Shown piece by piece: positions 1 to 8,330 of a stretch of DNA of 34,207 bases. This DNA is from an uncultured Nocardioidaceae bacterium. GTDB taxonomy: Bacteria > Actinomycetota > Actinomycetes > Propionibacteriales > Nocardioidaceae. The first letter of the stretch is position 1. The number at the start of each line of letters is the position of its first letter. Below the pieces are notes generated by a model. The model was not told the DNA's origin, did not search any database, and saw only the letters and a program-made list of their open reading frames with translations. Location: positions 1 to 34,207 of the forward strand of contig CADCUI010000045.1 of assembly GCA_902805845.1 (NCBI GenBank), written 5' to 3'. Both the position numbers and the translations under genes were made by a program.

Positions 1-1
1 G

Positions 2-1072
2 ACTACCTCCACGCTCACGCAACAGGTCGTGGAAGACGAGGCTCCCGTGGCGTCGTTCACAACAGCGACCAACGGGCTCACGGTCTACGCCGATCCTGAA
101 GATTCGACCGACACTGATCCCACAGGGCTGTCCTACTACAGGTGGGTGTGGGGCGACGGTACGGGAAGCACCTATAGCTACGAGGACACGAACGGTGGCC
201 TTGCTTCTCACAAGTACGCCAAGGCGGGCACCTACACGATCACGTTGAGGGCGTACGACACCGCCGGCAACGCAAGCGTGTCGGTGACGAGGTCTGTCAC
301 CGTCACCGACGGCACCGGCCCCGTCCCTTGCACCATCACGGGGACCGCGGGGAACGACGTCCTCACCGGAACGGCCGCAGCGGACACCATCTGCGGTCTC
401 GGCGGCGACGACACCATCAAGGGCCAGGGCGGGAATGACACGATCATCGGCGGTGCCGGCGTCGACGCCGCCAGCTACGTCGACTCGGGGGCGGCTGTGA
501 CGGCGAACCTCACCACCGGTTCCGCGACGGGGCAGGGAACGGACACGTTCCAGGAGATCGAGAACCTGGTCGGGTCGCGGTACAACGACAAGCTCGACGG
601 CAACGCGGCTACGAACACCCTCAACGGCGGGCTCGGCAACGACCTGCTCTTCGGCCAGGCCGGCGTCGACACCCTCCTCGGCGGGGACGGCACCGACACC
701 CTGGGCGGCGGCGGAGGAAACGACACGGTGAACGGTGGAGCAGCAGCGGACACCGCTCACTTCGGCAGGGCGATCGCCGTGACGGTCAACCTCGCGACGG
801 GCTCGGCGACAGGTGAGGGCACCGACGCGTTGACCCTGGTGGAGAACGTCAGCGGATCGCCCGGTGCAGACAAGATCACCGGCAACGCCGGGATCAACCA
901 GCTGCAAGGTGCCGGTGGCAACGACACCGTGGTCGGCGGAGATGGGAACGACAAGCTGTATGGCGCGGGCGGTAACGATGCCCTGACAGGCGGCGTGGGG
1001 ACCGATCTTTGCGACGGCGGGGTGGACACCGACACAGCCACCACGTGTGAGACCAGAGTCAGCATTCCCTGA
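2..1072 (+). CDS. PKD-domain / RTX calcium-binding repeat protein, 5' truncated by the window edge
   Basis: Seen: the frame is open from base 2, so the N-terminus lies outside the window; a GTG at 29 is only an internal candidate start. Counting from it, residues about 5-93 form a PKD-type beta-sandwich with the typical W-x-W-G-D-G-T core and a H-x-Y-A-x-A-G-T-Y-T end. Residues about 100-335 carry glycine/aspartate nonapeptides of the RTX (hemolysin-type calcium-binding) kind, such as GGNDTIIGG and GNDKLYGAG, in three clusters. The C-terminus has the cysteine pair of the C-D-G-G...T-C-E ending common in actinobacterial RTX proteins. Family knowledge: RTX repeats fold into a calcium-bound beta-roll after secretion; PKD domains are extracellular binding or spacer modules. 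Inference: secreted or surface adhesin or enzyme whose catalytic part, if any, is upstream. No enzyme domain is visible here. It leads a run of three exported + strand proteins. Confidence 0.88.
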   Translation, partial: TTSTLTQQVVEDEAPVASFTTATNGLTVYADPEDSTDTDPTGLSYYRWVWGDGTGSTYSYEDTNGGLASHKYAKAGTYTITLRAYDTAGNASVSVTRSVTVTDGTGPVPCTITGTAGNDVLTGTAAADTICGLGGDDTIKGQGGNDTIIGGAGVDAASYVDSGAAVTANLTTGSATGQGTDTFQEIENLVGSRYNDKLDGNAATNTLNGGLGNDLLFGQAGVDTLLGGDGTDTLGGGGGNDTVNGGAAADTAHFGRAIAVTVNLATGSATGEGTDALTLVENVSGSPGADKITGNAGINQLQGAGGNDTVVGGDGNDKLYGAGGNDALTGGVGTDLCDGGVDTDTATTCETRVSIP

Positions 1073-1081
1073 CACGAGCGA

Positions 1082-1110
1082 GAAGCCCCCGGTCGAGAGA
1101 CCGGGGCTTC
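1082..1110 (+). terminator. Rho-independent terminator after the RTX gene
   Basis: A hairpin starts ten bases after the stop codon. Left arm 1082-1094 pairs with right arm 1099-1110 over 12 bp with one bulged C and a GAGA loop, and is followed by TTCGCGTTTT. This is the clearest classical terminator in the window. Confidence 0.8.
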
Positions 1111-1250
1111 TTCGCGTTTTGTCGCCACAGCGCGCCAGCGAGAGCTCCAGGCGCTGCGGAGTGGGGCGCTGAAAGGTGCCTCGCACGGCCCTGGCAGAGT
1201 GCCCGAGAACGGGGACCGAGCAAGCACCGAGCCATGGGAGCCGGACGCAC

Positions 1251-2201
1251 ATGAGCCGACGTAAGAGTGTCCTTGCCGCGGTAGCAGCGATCTGTTTGGC
1301 CGCTGGCAGTCCAGCGGTCGCCAACGGTGACTCGAGACAGCCGTCGAGCCTGGAGGCGCAGGAGAGCGACACGGCAAGGGCCGCCGCCAGCACGGTGGTC
1401 TGGGCAGTCGGAGACTCGTGCGACAACGATCACGCTGCGGTGGACTGCGACGACGTCGGCCGGCTCATCGCCAACGACGCAGCCACGGACGCCGTACTCG
1501 CCTTGGGGGACCTGCAGTACGAGAACGGATCCCTGACCAACTTCAACAGGTTCTACGACCCCAAGATGGGTCGAGGCAAGGGGCTCTGGAGCAAGACCTT
1601 TCCGGTGCCCGGCAACCACGAGTACCTGACTGCGGGAGCGGCCGGCTACTTCAGCTACTGGCAGGGCCGCGCCGGTGACAAGTCCCGCGGCTACTACGGG
1701 GTGACGTTGGGCGGCTGGCAGCTCGTGGGAGCCAACTCGATGTGCGCAAAGGTGGGCGGGTGCGGTGCCACAAGTGCGCAAGGGCGCTTCGTCGCCGGCT
1801 ATCTGGACCGCGCGGGCAGCTGCGAGCTGGTGTTCAACCACCACCCGGCGTTCTCGGACGGCGGCCATGGCGACTACGCCGAAGGCAGGGCCCTCTTCGG
1901 CGTGGCCTACCAGAACCGGGCGGAGCTGTTCCTGTCCGGTCATGACCACACCTACCAACGCTTCGCGCCGCGACGACCAGACGGCAGCGTCAGCAGCGCT
2001 GTGGGCGTGCGACAGTTCGTGGTGGGCACAGGCGGCAAGACCCTGACGGGGTTCAAGCCCGACAGGCACCGCACCGAGTACCGCCAGAACAGCAGGTTCG
2101 GGGCACTGCGGCTGGCGCTCACGCCCACCGGCTACAGCGCGCGGTTCGTGTCCGTCGGTGGCACCGTCATGGACAGCTCCTCGGGAACCTGTCACTCCTG
2201 A
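1251..2201 (+). CDS. Secreted calcineurin-like metallophosphoesterase
   Basis: 316 residues. The ATG at 1251 is chosen because GGGAG lies 10 bases before it and it opens directly on a Sec signal peptide (residues 1 to about 25, R-R-K then a hydrophobic core ending A-V-A-N). A GTG at 1176 would add 25 residues without a signal-like character. Metallophosphoesterase motifs are in order: G-D at 54-55, GDLQY 86-90, GNHE 121-124, NHHP 196-199 and GHDHTYQRF from 230. These bind two metal ions and activate water for phosphoester hydrolysis. The spacing resembles purple-acid-phosphatase or alkaline-phosphatase-like secreted enzymes. The first motif is GDSC rather than the common D-x-H, so one metal ligand may differ. 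Substrate cannot be deduced. It sits between two other exported proteins. Confidence 0.87.
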   Translation: MSRRKSVLAAVAAICLAAGSPAVANGDSRQPSSLEAQESDTARAAASTVVWAVGDSCDNDHAAVDCDDVGRLIANDAATDAVLALGDLQYENGSLTNFNRFYDPKMGRGKGLWSKTFPVPGNHEYLTAGAAGYFSYWQGRAGDKSRGYYGVTLGGWQLVGANSMCAKVGGCGATSAQGRFVAGYLDRAGSCELVFNHHPAFSDGGHGDYAEGRALFGVAYQNRAELFLSGHDHTYQRFAPRRPDGSVSSAVGVRQFVVGTGGKTLTGFKPDRHRTEYRQNSRFGALRLALTPTGYSARFVSVGGTVMDSSSGTCHS

Positions 2202-2233
2202 CCCGGCGGGCCCGTCACGCGCAGGCCGCCGGG
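2202..2233 (+). terminator. Possible hairpin terminator after the metallophosphoesterase
   Basis: CCCGGCGG (2202-2209) and CCGCCGGG (2226-2233) form a perfect 8-bp stem with a 16-base loop directly after the stop codon, followed by ACAAAAG. There is no T tract, so function as a terminator is uncertain. Confidence 0.35.
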
Positions 2234-2244
2234 ACAAAAGGCCC

Positions 2245-2275
2245 TTGCGACGGACGCTTCCCGGCTGCCTACGCT
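2245..2275 (+). promoter_or_regulatory. Candidate sigma-70-type promoter for the RCC1 gene
   Basis: TTGCGA (2245-2250), a 19-base spacer and TACGCT (2270-2275). Unlike most promoters in this window it lies about 45 bases before its gene, leaving a leader that contains the Shine-Dalgarno sequence CGGAGGGGA. Confidence 0.4.
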
Positions 2276-2320
2276 TGCGCCTCCGTGGCGCTAGGGCCCG
2301 GTTCTCGGAGGGGATCTCAC

Positions 2321-3520
2321 ATGACTGAACGCTGGGCATCATCCGCCCATGTCCCGCTCACCCGCCGCGGCATCCTGCGCAGTGGTGCTGCACTCGTCGC
2401 CGCACCGGCGGTCGGATGGGGGCTGGCAGGCCCCGCGTCCGCCGCGGCCGGAGACACCGTGTGGACGGCGGGGCTGAACTCCGACGGACAGCTGGGCAAC
2501 GGCAGCACCATCCGCAGGCGAACGTTCGGGGAGGTTCCGGGACTGGCCAACGTCGATGACGTCGCCGGCGGCAGGGAGCACGCCCTCGCCCTGGTCGGCG
2601 GCCGCGTCTGGGCCTGGGGCGACAACGCCAAGGCCGCCCTCGGGACCGGTGACCGCGTGGACCGCAGCTCACCGGCTCAGGTCACGCTCACCGGGGTCGT
2701 CGAGATCGCCACCGCCCACTACGGCTCCTACGCCCGGATGTCCGACGGCACGGTCCGAGCCTGGGGCTACAACGCCTCCGGCCAGCTCGGTGACGGCAGC
2801 CTTGTGCTCCGTACGCGGCCGGTCACCGTGCGCAAAGCCGACGGCACGCCGCTGACCGGTGTCAAGCAGATCGCCGCGGGCAGGGACATGGCCATGGCGC
2901 TGACCACGGACGGCAAGGTGTGGACCTGGGGCCGGGGCGTGGACGGCGAGCTGGGCAACGGCACCACCCCCACCGCACAGACAAGGGCGGTGGTCGTCAC
3001 CGGGCTCACCGGCGTCAAGGCGATCGCCGGCGGCCGCAACCACGTGCTGGCGCTGATGACCGACGGCACGGTCAAGTCCTGGGGCGCGAATGGTGACGGC
3101 CAGCTGGGTCTGGGCGACACGACCAAGCGCACCAAGCCCGTGACCGTGCCTGGGCTCGCCAACGTCATCGCGGTGCGTGGCGGGGCGGAGTTCTCCGTCG
3201 CGCTGCGTGCCGACGGGACGATGATGACGTTCGGCAGGAACGGCCGCGGGCAGCTGGGGTTGGGTCACACCAGCAAGCGACTGTCTCCGCAGCTGGTCGT
3301 CGGTCCCCCGGCGATGGCGAGGATCGGCTGCGGCCGCGACCATGCCCTGGCCGTCACCACCGGCGGACAACTGTGGGGGTGGGGCTTCAACCTCGACGGC
3401 CAGCTCGGCGACGGCGGAAGTGCCAACCAGCTTCGGCCGGTCGCCATCTCCGGCATGACGCGGGTCAAGGGAGTCCACGGCGGGTTCGGCTTCTCCGTCG
3501 TCTCCCGCGGTGCGGCGTGA
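2321..3520 (+). CDS. Tat-exported RCC1-repeat beta-propeller protein
   Basis: 399 residues. ATG 2321 is preceded by CGGAGGGGA at 2306-2314 and begins a twin-arginine signal peptide: T-R-R-G-I-L-R at about residues 13-19, a hydrophobic stretch, and A-S-A-A-A near residue 40. The mature part consists almost only of RCC1 repeats of roughly 50 residues. Seven blade cores are visible, each with a W/F-G-x-N-x-x-G-x-L-G-x-G signature, for example VKSWGANGDGQLGLG and LWGWGFNLDGQLGDG. Seven repeats make one complete propeller as in eukaryotic RCC1. Bacterial members are mostly uncharacterised exported proteins thought to mediate binding. Tat targeting implies folding in the cytoplasm before export. 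No anchor or LPXTG is present, so it is probably released. The neighbouring secreted RTX and phosphoesterase proteins suggest a shared extracellular context; that link is inference. Confidence 0.88.
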   Translation: MTERWASSAHVPLTRRGILRSGAALVAAPAVGWGLAGPASAAAGDTVWTAGLNSDGQLGNGSTIRRRTFGEVPGLANVDDVAGGREHALALVGGRVWAWGDNAKAALGTGDRVDRSSPAQVTLTGVVEIATAHYGSYARMSDGTVRAWGYNASGQLGDGSLVLRTRPVTVRKADGTPLTGVKQIAAGRDMAMALTTDGKVWTWGRGVDGELGNGTTPTAQTRAVVVTGLTGVKAIAGGRNHVLALMTDGTVKSWGANGDGQLGLGDTTKRTKPVTVPGLANVIAVRGGAEFSVALRADGTMMTFGRNGRGQLGLGHTSKRLSPQLVVGPPAMARIGCGRDHALAVTTGGQLWGWGFNLDGQLGDGGSANQLRPVAISGMTRVKGVHGGFGFSVVSRGAA

Positions 3521-4042
3521 TCGCCTGATCGCTTGATCTGCTGGCGAGCCAGGCGGCCTTCGCGGCGACGGCGGGCTCCGCCGGGACCAGTGGACTAGAT
3601 CGCCCTCCGGCCGCCCATCCACGGGCGCGGCCACGGCGAACACGGGGAAGGCGCGTCACTCAGCTGAGCCAGTCGCCGATGACGCGTCGAGGTGGCCCCC
3701 GAGGGCACCTACCCCGCCCCCGGGTGTCACCTCCAGTCCACGGGCAATCGCTCGTACGTCGCCCAGGTTGTGTCACCGGGGCGGTGACTTCGGTCGCGGC
3801 TCTTCACCTGGCCCGCCCACCTCGGTGCCCGGCCCTGGGTGATGACTGTCGCGCTGCCCCCATGCAGCCGATCGACGCCGGCCCGCTTGAGAAAGTTGAT
3901 CCGGGCCGTCGCAGCCGTCGACGCTGCGGAAGGTGCTCTCCTCGCGCGTCGATCCGCAAGACACGGGAGGAGGCGACACTCTGACCTATCCTCACCACAT
4001 CATGAGGCGACGTGCAGGCATCCCGGAGCGGGACCTTGAGTC
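3521..4042. other. About 520 bp without a convincing gene
   Basis: Several short open frames cross this stretch on both strands but none has a ribosome binding site, a recognisable domain or consistent codon use. At its left edge, starting with the stop codon, are three near-identical 8-mers (TGATCGCC, TGATCGCT, TGATCTGC at 3518-3541). A small hairpin CGGCGG-GCT-CCGCCG lies at 3569-3583. I see no tRNA or other known RNA here. Confidence 0.5.
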
Positions 4043-4069
4043 GTGGAGCGAAGGCGAGGGCATCGGGCA

Positions 4070-4273
4070 GTGAGGCGTCGGCGTTGGGCGCGGTGGTGCC
4101 TAGGTGCCGCGGTTGTAGCGCTCGCTATTTCGGTTCTTGCGTCGTTGGCTGGGAATGTCACGGGGCACTCCCAGGCGATGAACGCGATGGCAGATGTCGT
4201 GGGATGGATCGCGTGCCCGCTGGTCGTGGCTGCAGTAGTCCTGTTGTTGCTTGCACGGGTCACCAGGAGGTGA
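4070..4273 (+). CDS. Small two-helix membrane protein
   Basis: 67 residues from GTG 4070, chosen because AAGGCGAGGG (4051-4060) lies nine bases before it. An in-frame GTG at 4043 would add nine basic residues and has a weaker upstream site. The protein has an arginine-rich start (R-R-R-R-W-A-R-W), a first hydrophobic helix at about residues 10-30, a short polar loop containing H-S-Q-A-M-N, and a second helix at about 40-62 ending R-V-T-R-R. Predicted to sit in the cytoplasmic membrane with both ends inside. No family is recognised. It is isolated between the exported-protein block and the convergent ligD gene. Confidence 0.55.
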   Translation: MRRRRWARWCLGAAVVALAISVLASLAGNVTGHSQAMNAMADVVGWIACPLVVAAVVLLLLARVTRR

Positions 4274-4378
4274 CGAACGACCTGCCGCCGGTATCGCGGC
4301 GCCAGGGAGTTCGAGCACAGAGGGCTGGCGCTGCTGGCTTACCTGGTGACCTGGCGCTGTGCTGCGCGATCCGCAGCT

Positions 4379-5461
4379 TCAGGACTCGGCGTCCTGCCAG
4401 TTCGCCGGATTGATCTTGCTGGGCTGCACGCGCGGCGGCTCCCCCGGCATCTTCGGGTAGTCCGGCGGATAAGGCATGTCGCCCTCCCCCCGCTCGACGT
4501 CGTCGGCGTACATCTGCAACAACGAGTCCAACCGCCCGGGGCGATCGTCGATCCCGGCCATGAGGTCGCCGCGCTCGGCGAACCGGCCCGGGACCGTGTG
4601 CAGGTTGAGTGATCGCGGGTCCAGCCCGTCGAGCTCCTCCCACTCCACCGGCGTCGACACGGGCGCGCCGGGGATCGGCCGCAGCGAGTAGGCGCTGGCG
4701 ATCGTGCGGTCGCGGCTGTTCTGGTTGTAGTCCACGAAGATGTTCGCGCCGCGCTCCTCCTTCCACCAGCTCGTCGTGACGCCACGCGTGCGCCGTGCCA
4801 GCTCGCGGCCGAAGGCGATCGCGGCGTGCCGCACCTCGACGAAGTCCCACCGCGGCTCGATGCGGACGTAGAGGTGCACCCCTCGGTTGCCGCTCGTCTT
4901 CGGCCATCCGACGAGCCCGACGTCGGTGAGCAGGTCCCGCGCGGCCAGCGCGACCCGGGCCGCGTCGGCGAAGTCGGTGCCCGGTTGCGGGTCGAGGTCG
5001 ATGCGGAGCTCGTCAGGCTGGTCGACGTCGGTGCGGCGTACCGGCCATGGGTGGAAGGTCAGCGTCCCCATCTGCGCCGCCCAGGCCACCGTGGCGATCT
5101 CCGTCACGCACACCTCGTCGGCGGTGCGCCCGGACGGGAAGGTGATCGTGGCGGTCTCGACGTACGGCGGGGCGCCCTTGGGCACCCGCTTCTGGTAGAA
5201 GGCGTCGGACTGCTCCCCCGCCCGGGTGGCCAGCTTGATGCCCTCGTGCACACCCTTCGGCCACCTCTCCAGGGCGGTCGGGCGGTCGCGGAGTGCACGC
5301 AGCACCCCGTCCTGCACGGCGAGGTAGTACTCCACCACCTGCAGCTTCGTGACGGCCGGCGTCGTCGCCGTCGGCTCGTAGATGACCCGGTCGGGGCTGG
5401 TGACCCGCACCCCACGGCCGCCGGCGTCCACCTCCACCGCTGCTGTCGGCATGGCGGACAC
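4379..5461 (-). CDS. ligD: LigD-type primase-polymerase domain protein (stand-alone PolDom)
   Basis: 360 residues from GTG 5461; an ATG at 5452 three codons in is an alternative, and neither has a clear Shine-Dalgarno sequence. The whole protein is the archaeo-eukaryotic primase-like polymerase module of LigD: metal-binding DLDP at 155-158, SGNRGVHLY at 190-198 and the third carboxylate at D244 in F-V-D-Y-N-Q-N. The C-terminus ends with the usual S-K-I-N-P-A-N-W. LigD-Pol fills gaps during non-homologous end joining, prefers ribonucleotides and can add untemplated bases. Here neither the ATP-dependent ligase nor the 3'-phosphoesterase module is attached, and neither ku nor a ligase gene is in the window. 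Actinobacteria often split these functions between genes. The gene faces msrB across a tandem-repeat array. Confidence 0.92.
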   Translation of the reverse strand: MSAMPTAAVEVDAGGRGVRVTSPDRVIYEPTATTPAVTKLQVVEYYLAVQDGVLRALRDRPTALERWPKGVHEGIKLATRAGEQSDAFYQKRVPKGAPPYVETATITFPSGRTADEVCVTEIATVAWAAQMGTLTFHPWPVRRTDVDQPDELRIDLDPQPGTDFADAARVALAARDLLTDVGLVGWPKTSGNRGVHLYVRIEPRWDFVEVRHAAIAFGRELARRTRGVTTSWWKEERGANIFVDYNQNSRDRTIASAYSLRPIPGAPVSTPVEWEELDGLDPRSLNLHTVPGRFAERGDLMAGIDDRPGRLDSLLQMYADDVERGEGDMPYPPDYPKMPGEPPRVQPSKINPANWQDAES

Positions 5462-5465
5462 TGTG

Positions 5466-5531
5466 CCAGACCAGGGCCAGACCAGGGCCAGACCAGGGCC
5501 AGATCAAGGCCAGATCAGGGCCAGGTCAGCC
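5466..5531. repeat. Six tandem 11-bp repeats between ligD and msrB
   Basis: Head-to-tail units starting at 5466, 5477, 5488, 5499, 5510 and 5521. The first three are identical (CCAGACCAGGG); the rest are CCAGATCAAGG, CCAGATCAGGG and CCAGGTCAGCC. The array begins five bases from the ligD start and its last unit reaches the expected -35 position of msrB, so it fills the divergent promoter region. The period is close to one helical turn. It may be protein-binding iterons or simple slippage. Confidence 0.85.
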
Positions 5532-5547
5532 GGGTTGGCCGGACGGC

Positions 5548-5553
5548 TAGATT
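5548..5553 (+). promoter_or_regulatory. -10 box of a probable leaderless msrB mRNA
   Basis: TAGATT ends six bases before the msrB ATG, which puts the transcription start at or next to the start codon. There is no Shine-Dalgarno sequence in between. Confidence 0.6.
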
Positions 5554-5559
5554 CGAGCC

Positions 5560-5964
5560 ATGTCCTACCCCGTGGAGAAGACCGACGACGAGTGGCGCGC
5601 GGAGCTGAGTCGCGACGAGTACAAGGTGCTCCGGAAGGCCGGCACCGAACGGCCGTTCACCGGCGAGTACACCGACACCAAGACCGAGGGCGTCTACCGC
5701 TGCCGTGCCTGTCAGGCGGAGCTGTTCCGCTCGGACACCAAGTTCGAGTCGCACTGCGGGTGGCCGTCGTTCTACGCGCCGCTGGCCGAGGACCGGGTGG
5801 AGTACATCGAGGACTCCACGATGGGCATGCGGCGGGTCGAGGTCCGCTGTGCCAACTGCGGCTCCCACCTCGGTCACGTCTTCGAGGGCGAGGGCTACGG
5901 CACCCCGACCGACCAGCGCTACTGCATCAACTCGATCAGCCTGACCCTGGAGCCCCAGGCCTGA
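5560..5964 (+). CDS. msrB: Peptide-methionine (R)-S-oxide reductase
   Basis: 134 residues, full length for a single-domain MsrB. It reduces the R epimer of methionine sulfoxide in proteins, using thioredoxin. Two CxxC pairs that bind structural zinc are present (C48/C51 and C97/C100). The catalytic cysteine is C122 in the R-Y-C-I-N-S motif. C66 in H-C-G-W-P-S is a possible resolving cysteine. Conserved G-H-V-F is at 105-108. ATG 5560 lies six bases after TAGATT, so the mRNA is probably leaderless. No msrA is adjacent. The gene converges with hemQ with a 28-bp gap. Confidence 0.96.
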   Translation: MSYPVEKTDDEWRAELSRDEYKVLRKAGTERPFTGEYTDTKTEGVYRCRACQAELFRSDTKFESHCGWPSFYAPLAEDRVEYIEDSTMGMRRVEVRCANCGSHLGHVFEGEGYGTPTDQRYCINSISLTLEPQA

Positions 5965-5992
5965 CCCGGGTTTCCCAGCCGACAGGCCCCGG

Positions 5993-6757
5993 TCAGGGGA
6001 GGTCGGTGAGGAGCTCGCCGACCGACCGCCGACGCCCCGTGTAGAACGGGACCTCCTCGCGCACGTGCCTCCGCGCCGTCGAGCCGCGCAGGTGCCGCAT
6101 CAGGTCGACGATCCGGTGCAGCTCGTCGGCCTCGAAGGCGAGCAGCCACTCGTAGTCGCCCAGCGCGAAGGACGAGACCGTGTTCGCGCGCACGTCGGGG
6201 AACCCCCTCGCCATCTGCCCGTGCTCGGCGAGCATGGCGCGCCGCTCCTCCTCGGGCAGGAGGTACCACTCGTAGGAGCGCACGAACGGGTAGACGCAGA
6301 CATAGGCGCGCGCCTGCTCGTCGGCGAGGAACGCCGGGATGTGGCTGCGGTTGAACTCCGCGGGCCGGTGCAGCGCCATCTGCGACCACACCGGCTCGAG
6401 GCGGCGGCCGAACCCGGTGCGCCGGAACCGGTGGTAGTGCTGCTGGAGGTCGTCGGCCTCGGCCGCGTGCGACCACACCATCACGTCGGCGTCCGCGCGC
6501 AGCCCCGAGACGTCGTAGGTGCCGCGCACCGTCACCTCGCCGCTCATCTCGTCGAAGAGCTTCTCCACCTCGCGGGCCTCGGCCTCGCGGTCGGCGCCGG
6601 CTCCCGGGCCTGCGTCATCGGGGTCGCCGAGCGGATCCCTCAGCCGGAACACCGACCACATGGTGTAGCGGATCGTGTCGTTGAGGTCCCTGGCGAGCTT
6701 GCCCCGGTTGGGCGGCCGCTCGGAGCCGGGCTCCCCGGCGGGAGTCGTCTCGGTCAT
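5993..6757 (-). CDS. hemQ: HemQ, coproheme decarboxylase (chlorite dismutase fold)
   Basis: 254 residues. HemQ converts iron-coproporphyrin III to haem b by two oxidative decarboxylations using peroxide, the last step of the coproporphyrin-dependent route of Gram-positive bacteria. Seen: the actinobacterial core [10 protein letters not shown] at 156-165, whose first tyrosine is the likely catalytic residue, then AEHG with candidate proximal H179, and F-A-L-G-D-Y-E-W at 197-204. Residues 1-25 and about 44-65 are polar, low-complexity extensions often seen in this phylum. The ATG overlaps the hemG stop codon as ATGA, and GGGAGGA lies upstream inside hemG, so the two are translated together. Confidence 0.95.
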   Translation of the reverse strand: MTETTPAGEPGSERPPNRGKLARDLNDTIRYTMWSVFRLRDPLGDPDDAGPGAGADREAEAREVEKLFDEMSGEVTVRGTYDVSGLRADADVMVWSHAAEADDLQQHYHRFRRTGFGRRLEPVWSQMALHRPAEFNRSHIPAFLADEQARAYVCVYPFVRSYEWYLLPEEERRAMLAEHGQMARGFPDVRANTVSSFALGDYEWLLAFEADELHRIVDLMRHLRGSTARRHVREEVPFYTGRRRSVGELLTDLP

Positions 6758-8217
6758 GGGCTCATTGTCCTCCCGGCCTCAACCGGTGGCGGCAGCCGGT
6801 CGAGCAGCCCACGTACGGCGGTCTCCGCCGAGGCGATGCAGGCCGGGATCCCCAGACCGTCGTACGCCGCGCCGCAGACGGCGAGGCCTGGGACCGCCGC
6901 GACGGCCCCGCGGGTGCGCCTCACCCGGTCGAGGTGTCCGACGGCGTACTGCGGCAGGCCGCCGCCCCAGCGCTGGACGTGCCAGTCGACCGGTCGCACG
7001 GCCAGGCCGATGGCGTCGGCGAGGTCCACCAGCGACCTCTCCACCAGCTCCTCGTCGGGAACCTGGAGGTCCTGCTCCTCCCGGTGCCGCCCCACGGACG
7101 TCCGCATGATGCGCAGTCCGGGCGCGGCCTGCCGCACCCAGTCCCACTTCTGGAAGGAGTACGTCGCCGCCTTGACCCGACGGCCGTCCACCGGTGGCAC
7201 CAGGAACCCCGAGCCGTTCACCTCGGGGAACGTCTCAGCCGCGAACGCAAGAGTCACCACGGCCATCGACGCGTACTCGATGCGGGACAGCTCGGACGCG
7301 GCATCGGGCACGCTGGACCGCAGCAGCCGCGACGCCGGGCCGGCAGGCGTGGCGACGACGACCGCCTCGGCTTCCAGGGTCTGCGGCTGCACCGCCGGGC
7401 CGGTGACCACCTGCCACCTCCCGTCGACGGTCCGCGCCAGCTCCCGGACCGTCGTGTGCAGCCGGACGTCGAGGGGCGCTGCTCCCGGGCCGCCCTGTGC
7501 GACCGCCGTCGCCAGCTGACCGACGCCTCCGACCAGCCCGGCGAAAACCGGCCCGGTGGAGGTGGTGGTCGCCGCTGCCGCGGCCTTCATGAGGGACCGG
7601 TCCTTGTCCAGCAGTGCCACGACCTGCGGTGCGGCGGCGCGGGCCGACAGCTCGCGGGCGTGACCGGCGTACACCCCGCCGAGCAGCGGCTCGACGAGCC
7701 GGTCGAGGACTTCGCGACCGAGACGCTCCTCGATCAGCCACCCGACGCTGACGTCGCTGTCGCCGATCTCGGTCGGCGGCAGGACGGCGTCCATGGTGGC
7801 CCGGGTGAGCCCGCGCCGAGAGAGCACACCGGAGTCGGCGAGTGCCCGGGCATCGACGGGCACGCCGAGCAGCGAGCGCGGCATGGAGCGCATGGCTCCC
7901 CGCGACCACACCGCGGCGGAGGTGGTGCCGGCGTCCACCAGTTTGTCGCCCAGCCCGGCCGCGGTGGCCAGGTCGATGGCTTCCGGCCGGCGCGCCAGCA
8001 TCGCCTCGGCCCCGACGTCCACCGTGACACCGCCGACCTCGGCGAGCCGCAGCTTGCCGCCGACCTCTCCGGAGGACTCCAGCACCACGACGTCGACGTC
8101 GGGGCGCTCGCGGCGCAGGGCGGAGGCTGCGGCCAGCCCCGCGATCCCAGCGCCCACGACGACCACCCTCGGCGGTCGGTCGTCGCCGGACGTGCCGGGC
8201 GACGAGGAGGTGTCCAC
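6754..8217 (-). CDS. hemG: Coproporphyrinogen III / protoporphyrinogen oxidase, FAD-dependent
   Basis: 487 residues (called hemG, hemY or cgoX in different annotations). It oxidises coproporphyrinogen III to coproporphyrin III in Actinobacteria, with FAD and oxygen. The FAD-binding Rossmann motif [10 protein letters not shown] is at about residues 21-30, followed by E-x-S-G-E-V-G-G-K. The C-terminal FAD-contacting region is [10 protein letters not shown] near 455-465. GTG 8217 is preceded by AAGGCT with a six-base gap, suggesting a leaderless or nearly leaderless message. It is the first gene of a hemG-hemQ operon (4-bp overlap). hemE lies upstream on the same strand but is separated by an oppositely oriented lipoprotein gene, so the haem genes are not one transcript. 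Confidence 0.94.
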   Translation of the reverse strand: MDTSSSPGTSGDDRPPRVVVVGAGIAGLAAASALRRERPDVDVVVLESSGEVGGKLRLAEVGGVTVDVGAEAMLARRPEAIDLATAAGLGDKLVDAGTTSAAVWSRGAMRSMPRSLLGVPVDARALADSGVLSRRGLTRATMDAVLPPTEIGDSDVSVGWLIEERLGREVLDRLVEPLLGGVYAGHARELSARAAAPQVVALLDKDRSLMKAAAAATTTSTGPVFAGLVGGVGQLATAVAQGGPGAAPLDVRLHTTVRELARTVDGRWQVVTGPAVQPQTLEAEAVVVATPAGPASRLLRSSVPDAASELSRIEYASMAVVTLAFAAETFPEVNGSGFLVPPVDGRRVKAATYSFQKWDWVRQAAPGLRIMRTSVGRHREEQDLQVPDEELVERSLVDLADAIGLAVRPVDWHVQRWGGGLPQYAVGHLDRVRRTRGAVAAVPGLAVCGAAYDGLGIPACIASAETAVRGLLDRLPPPVEAGRTMSP

Positions 8218-8330
8218 CGCCCCAGCCTTGCAAACGGGGGTGCCGGATCGGGAACCCGACCGCGCTCGAATGCGTCACATCGCCGACGACCGCGCGTAGG
8301 TCGTGGCCGCCAGGAGCAGGAGGAGCCGGG

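Noticed and set aside
3679-3984. 101-codon + strand open frame in the gene-poor gap
   Set aside because: No ribosome binding site or -10 spacing, Arg/Pro-rich random-like product, no domain.
6065-7519. Long + strand open frame opposite hemQ and hemG
   Set aside because: It is an antisense shadow created by high GC; it has no domain or start signal, and the opposite strand encodes clear HemQ and HemG.
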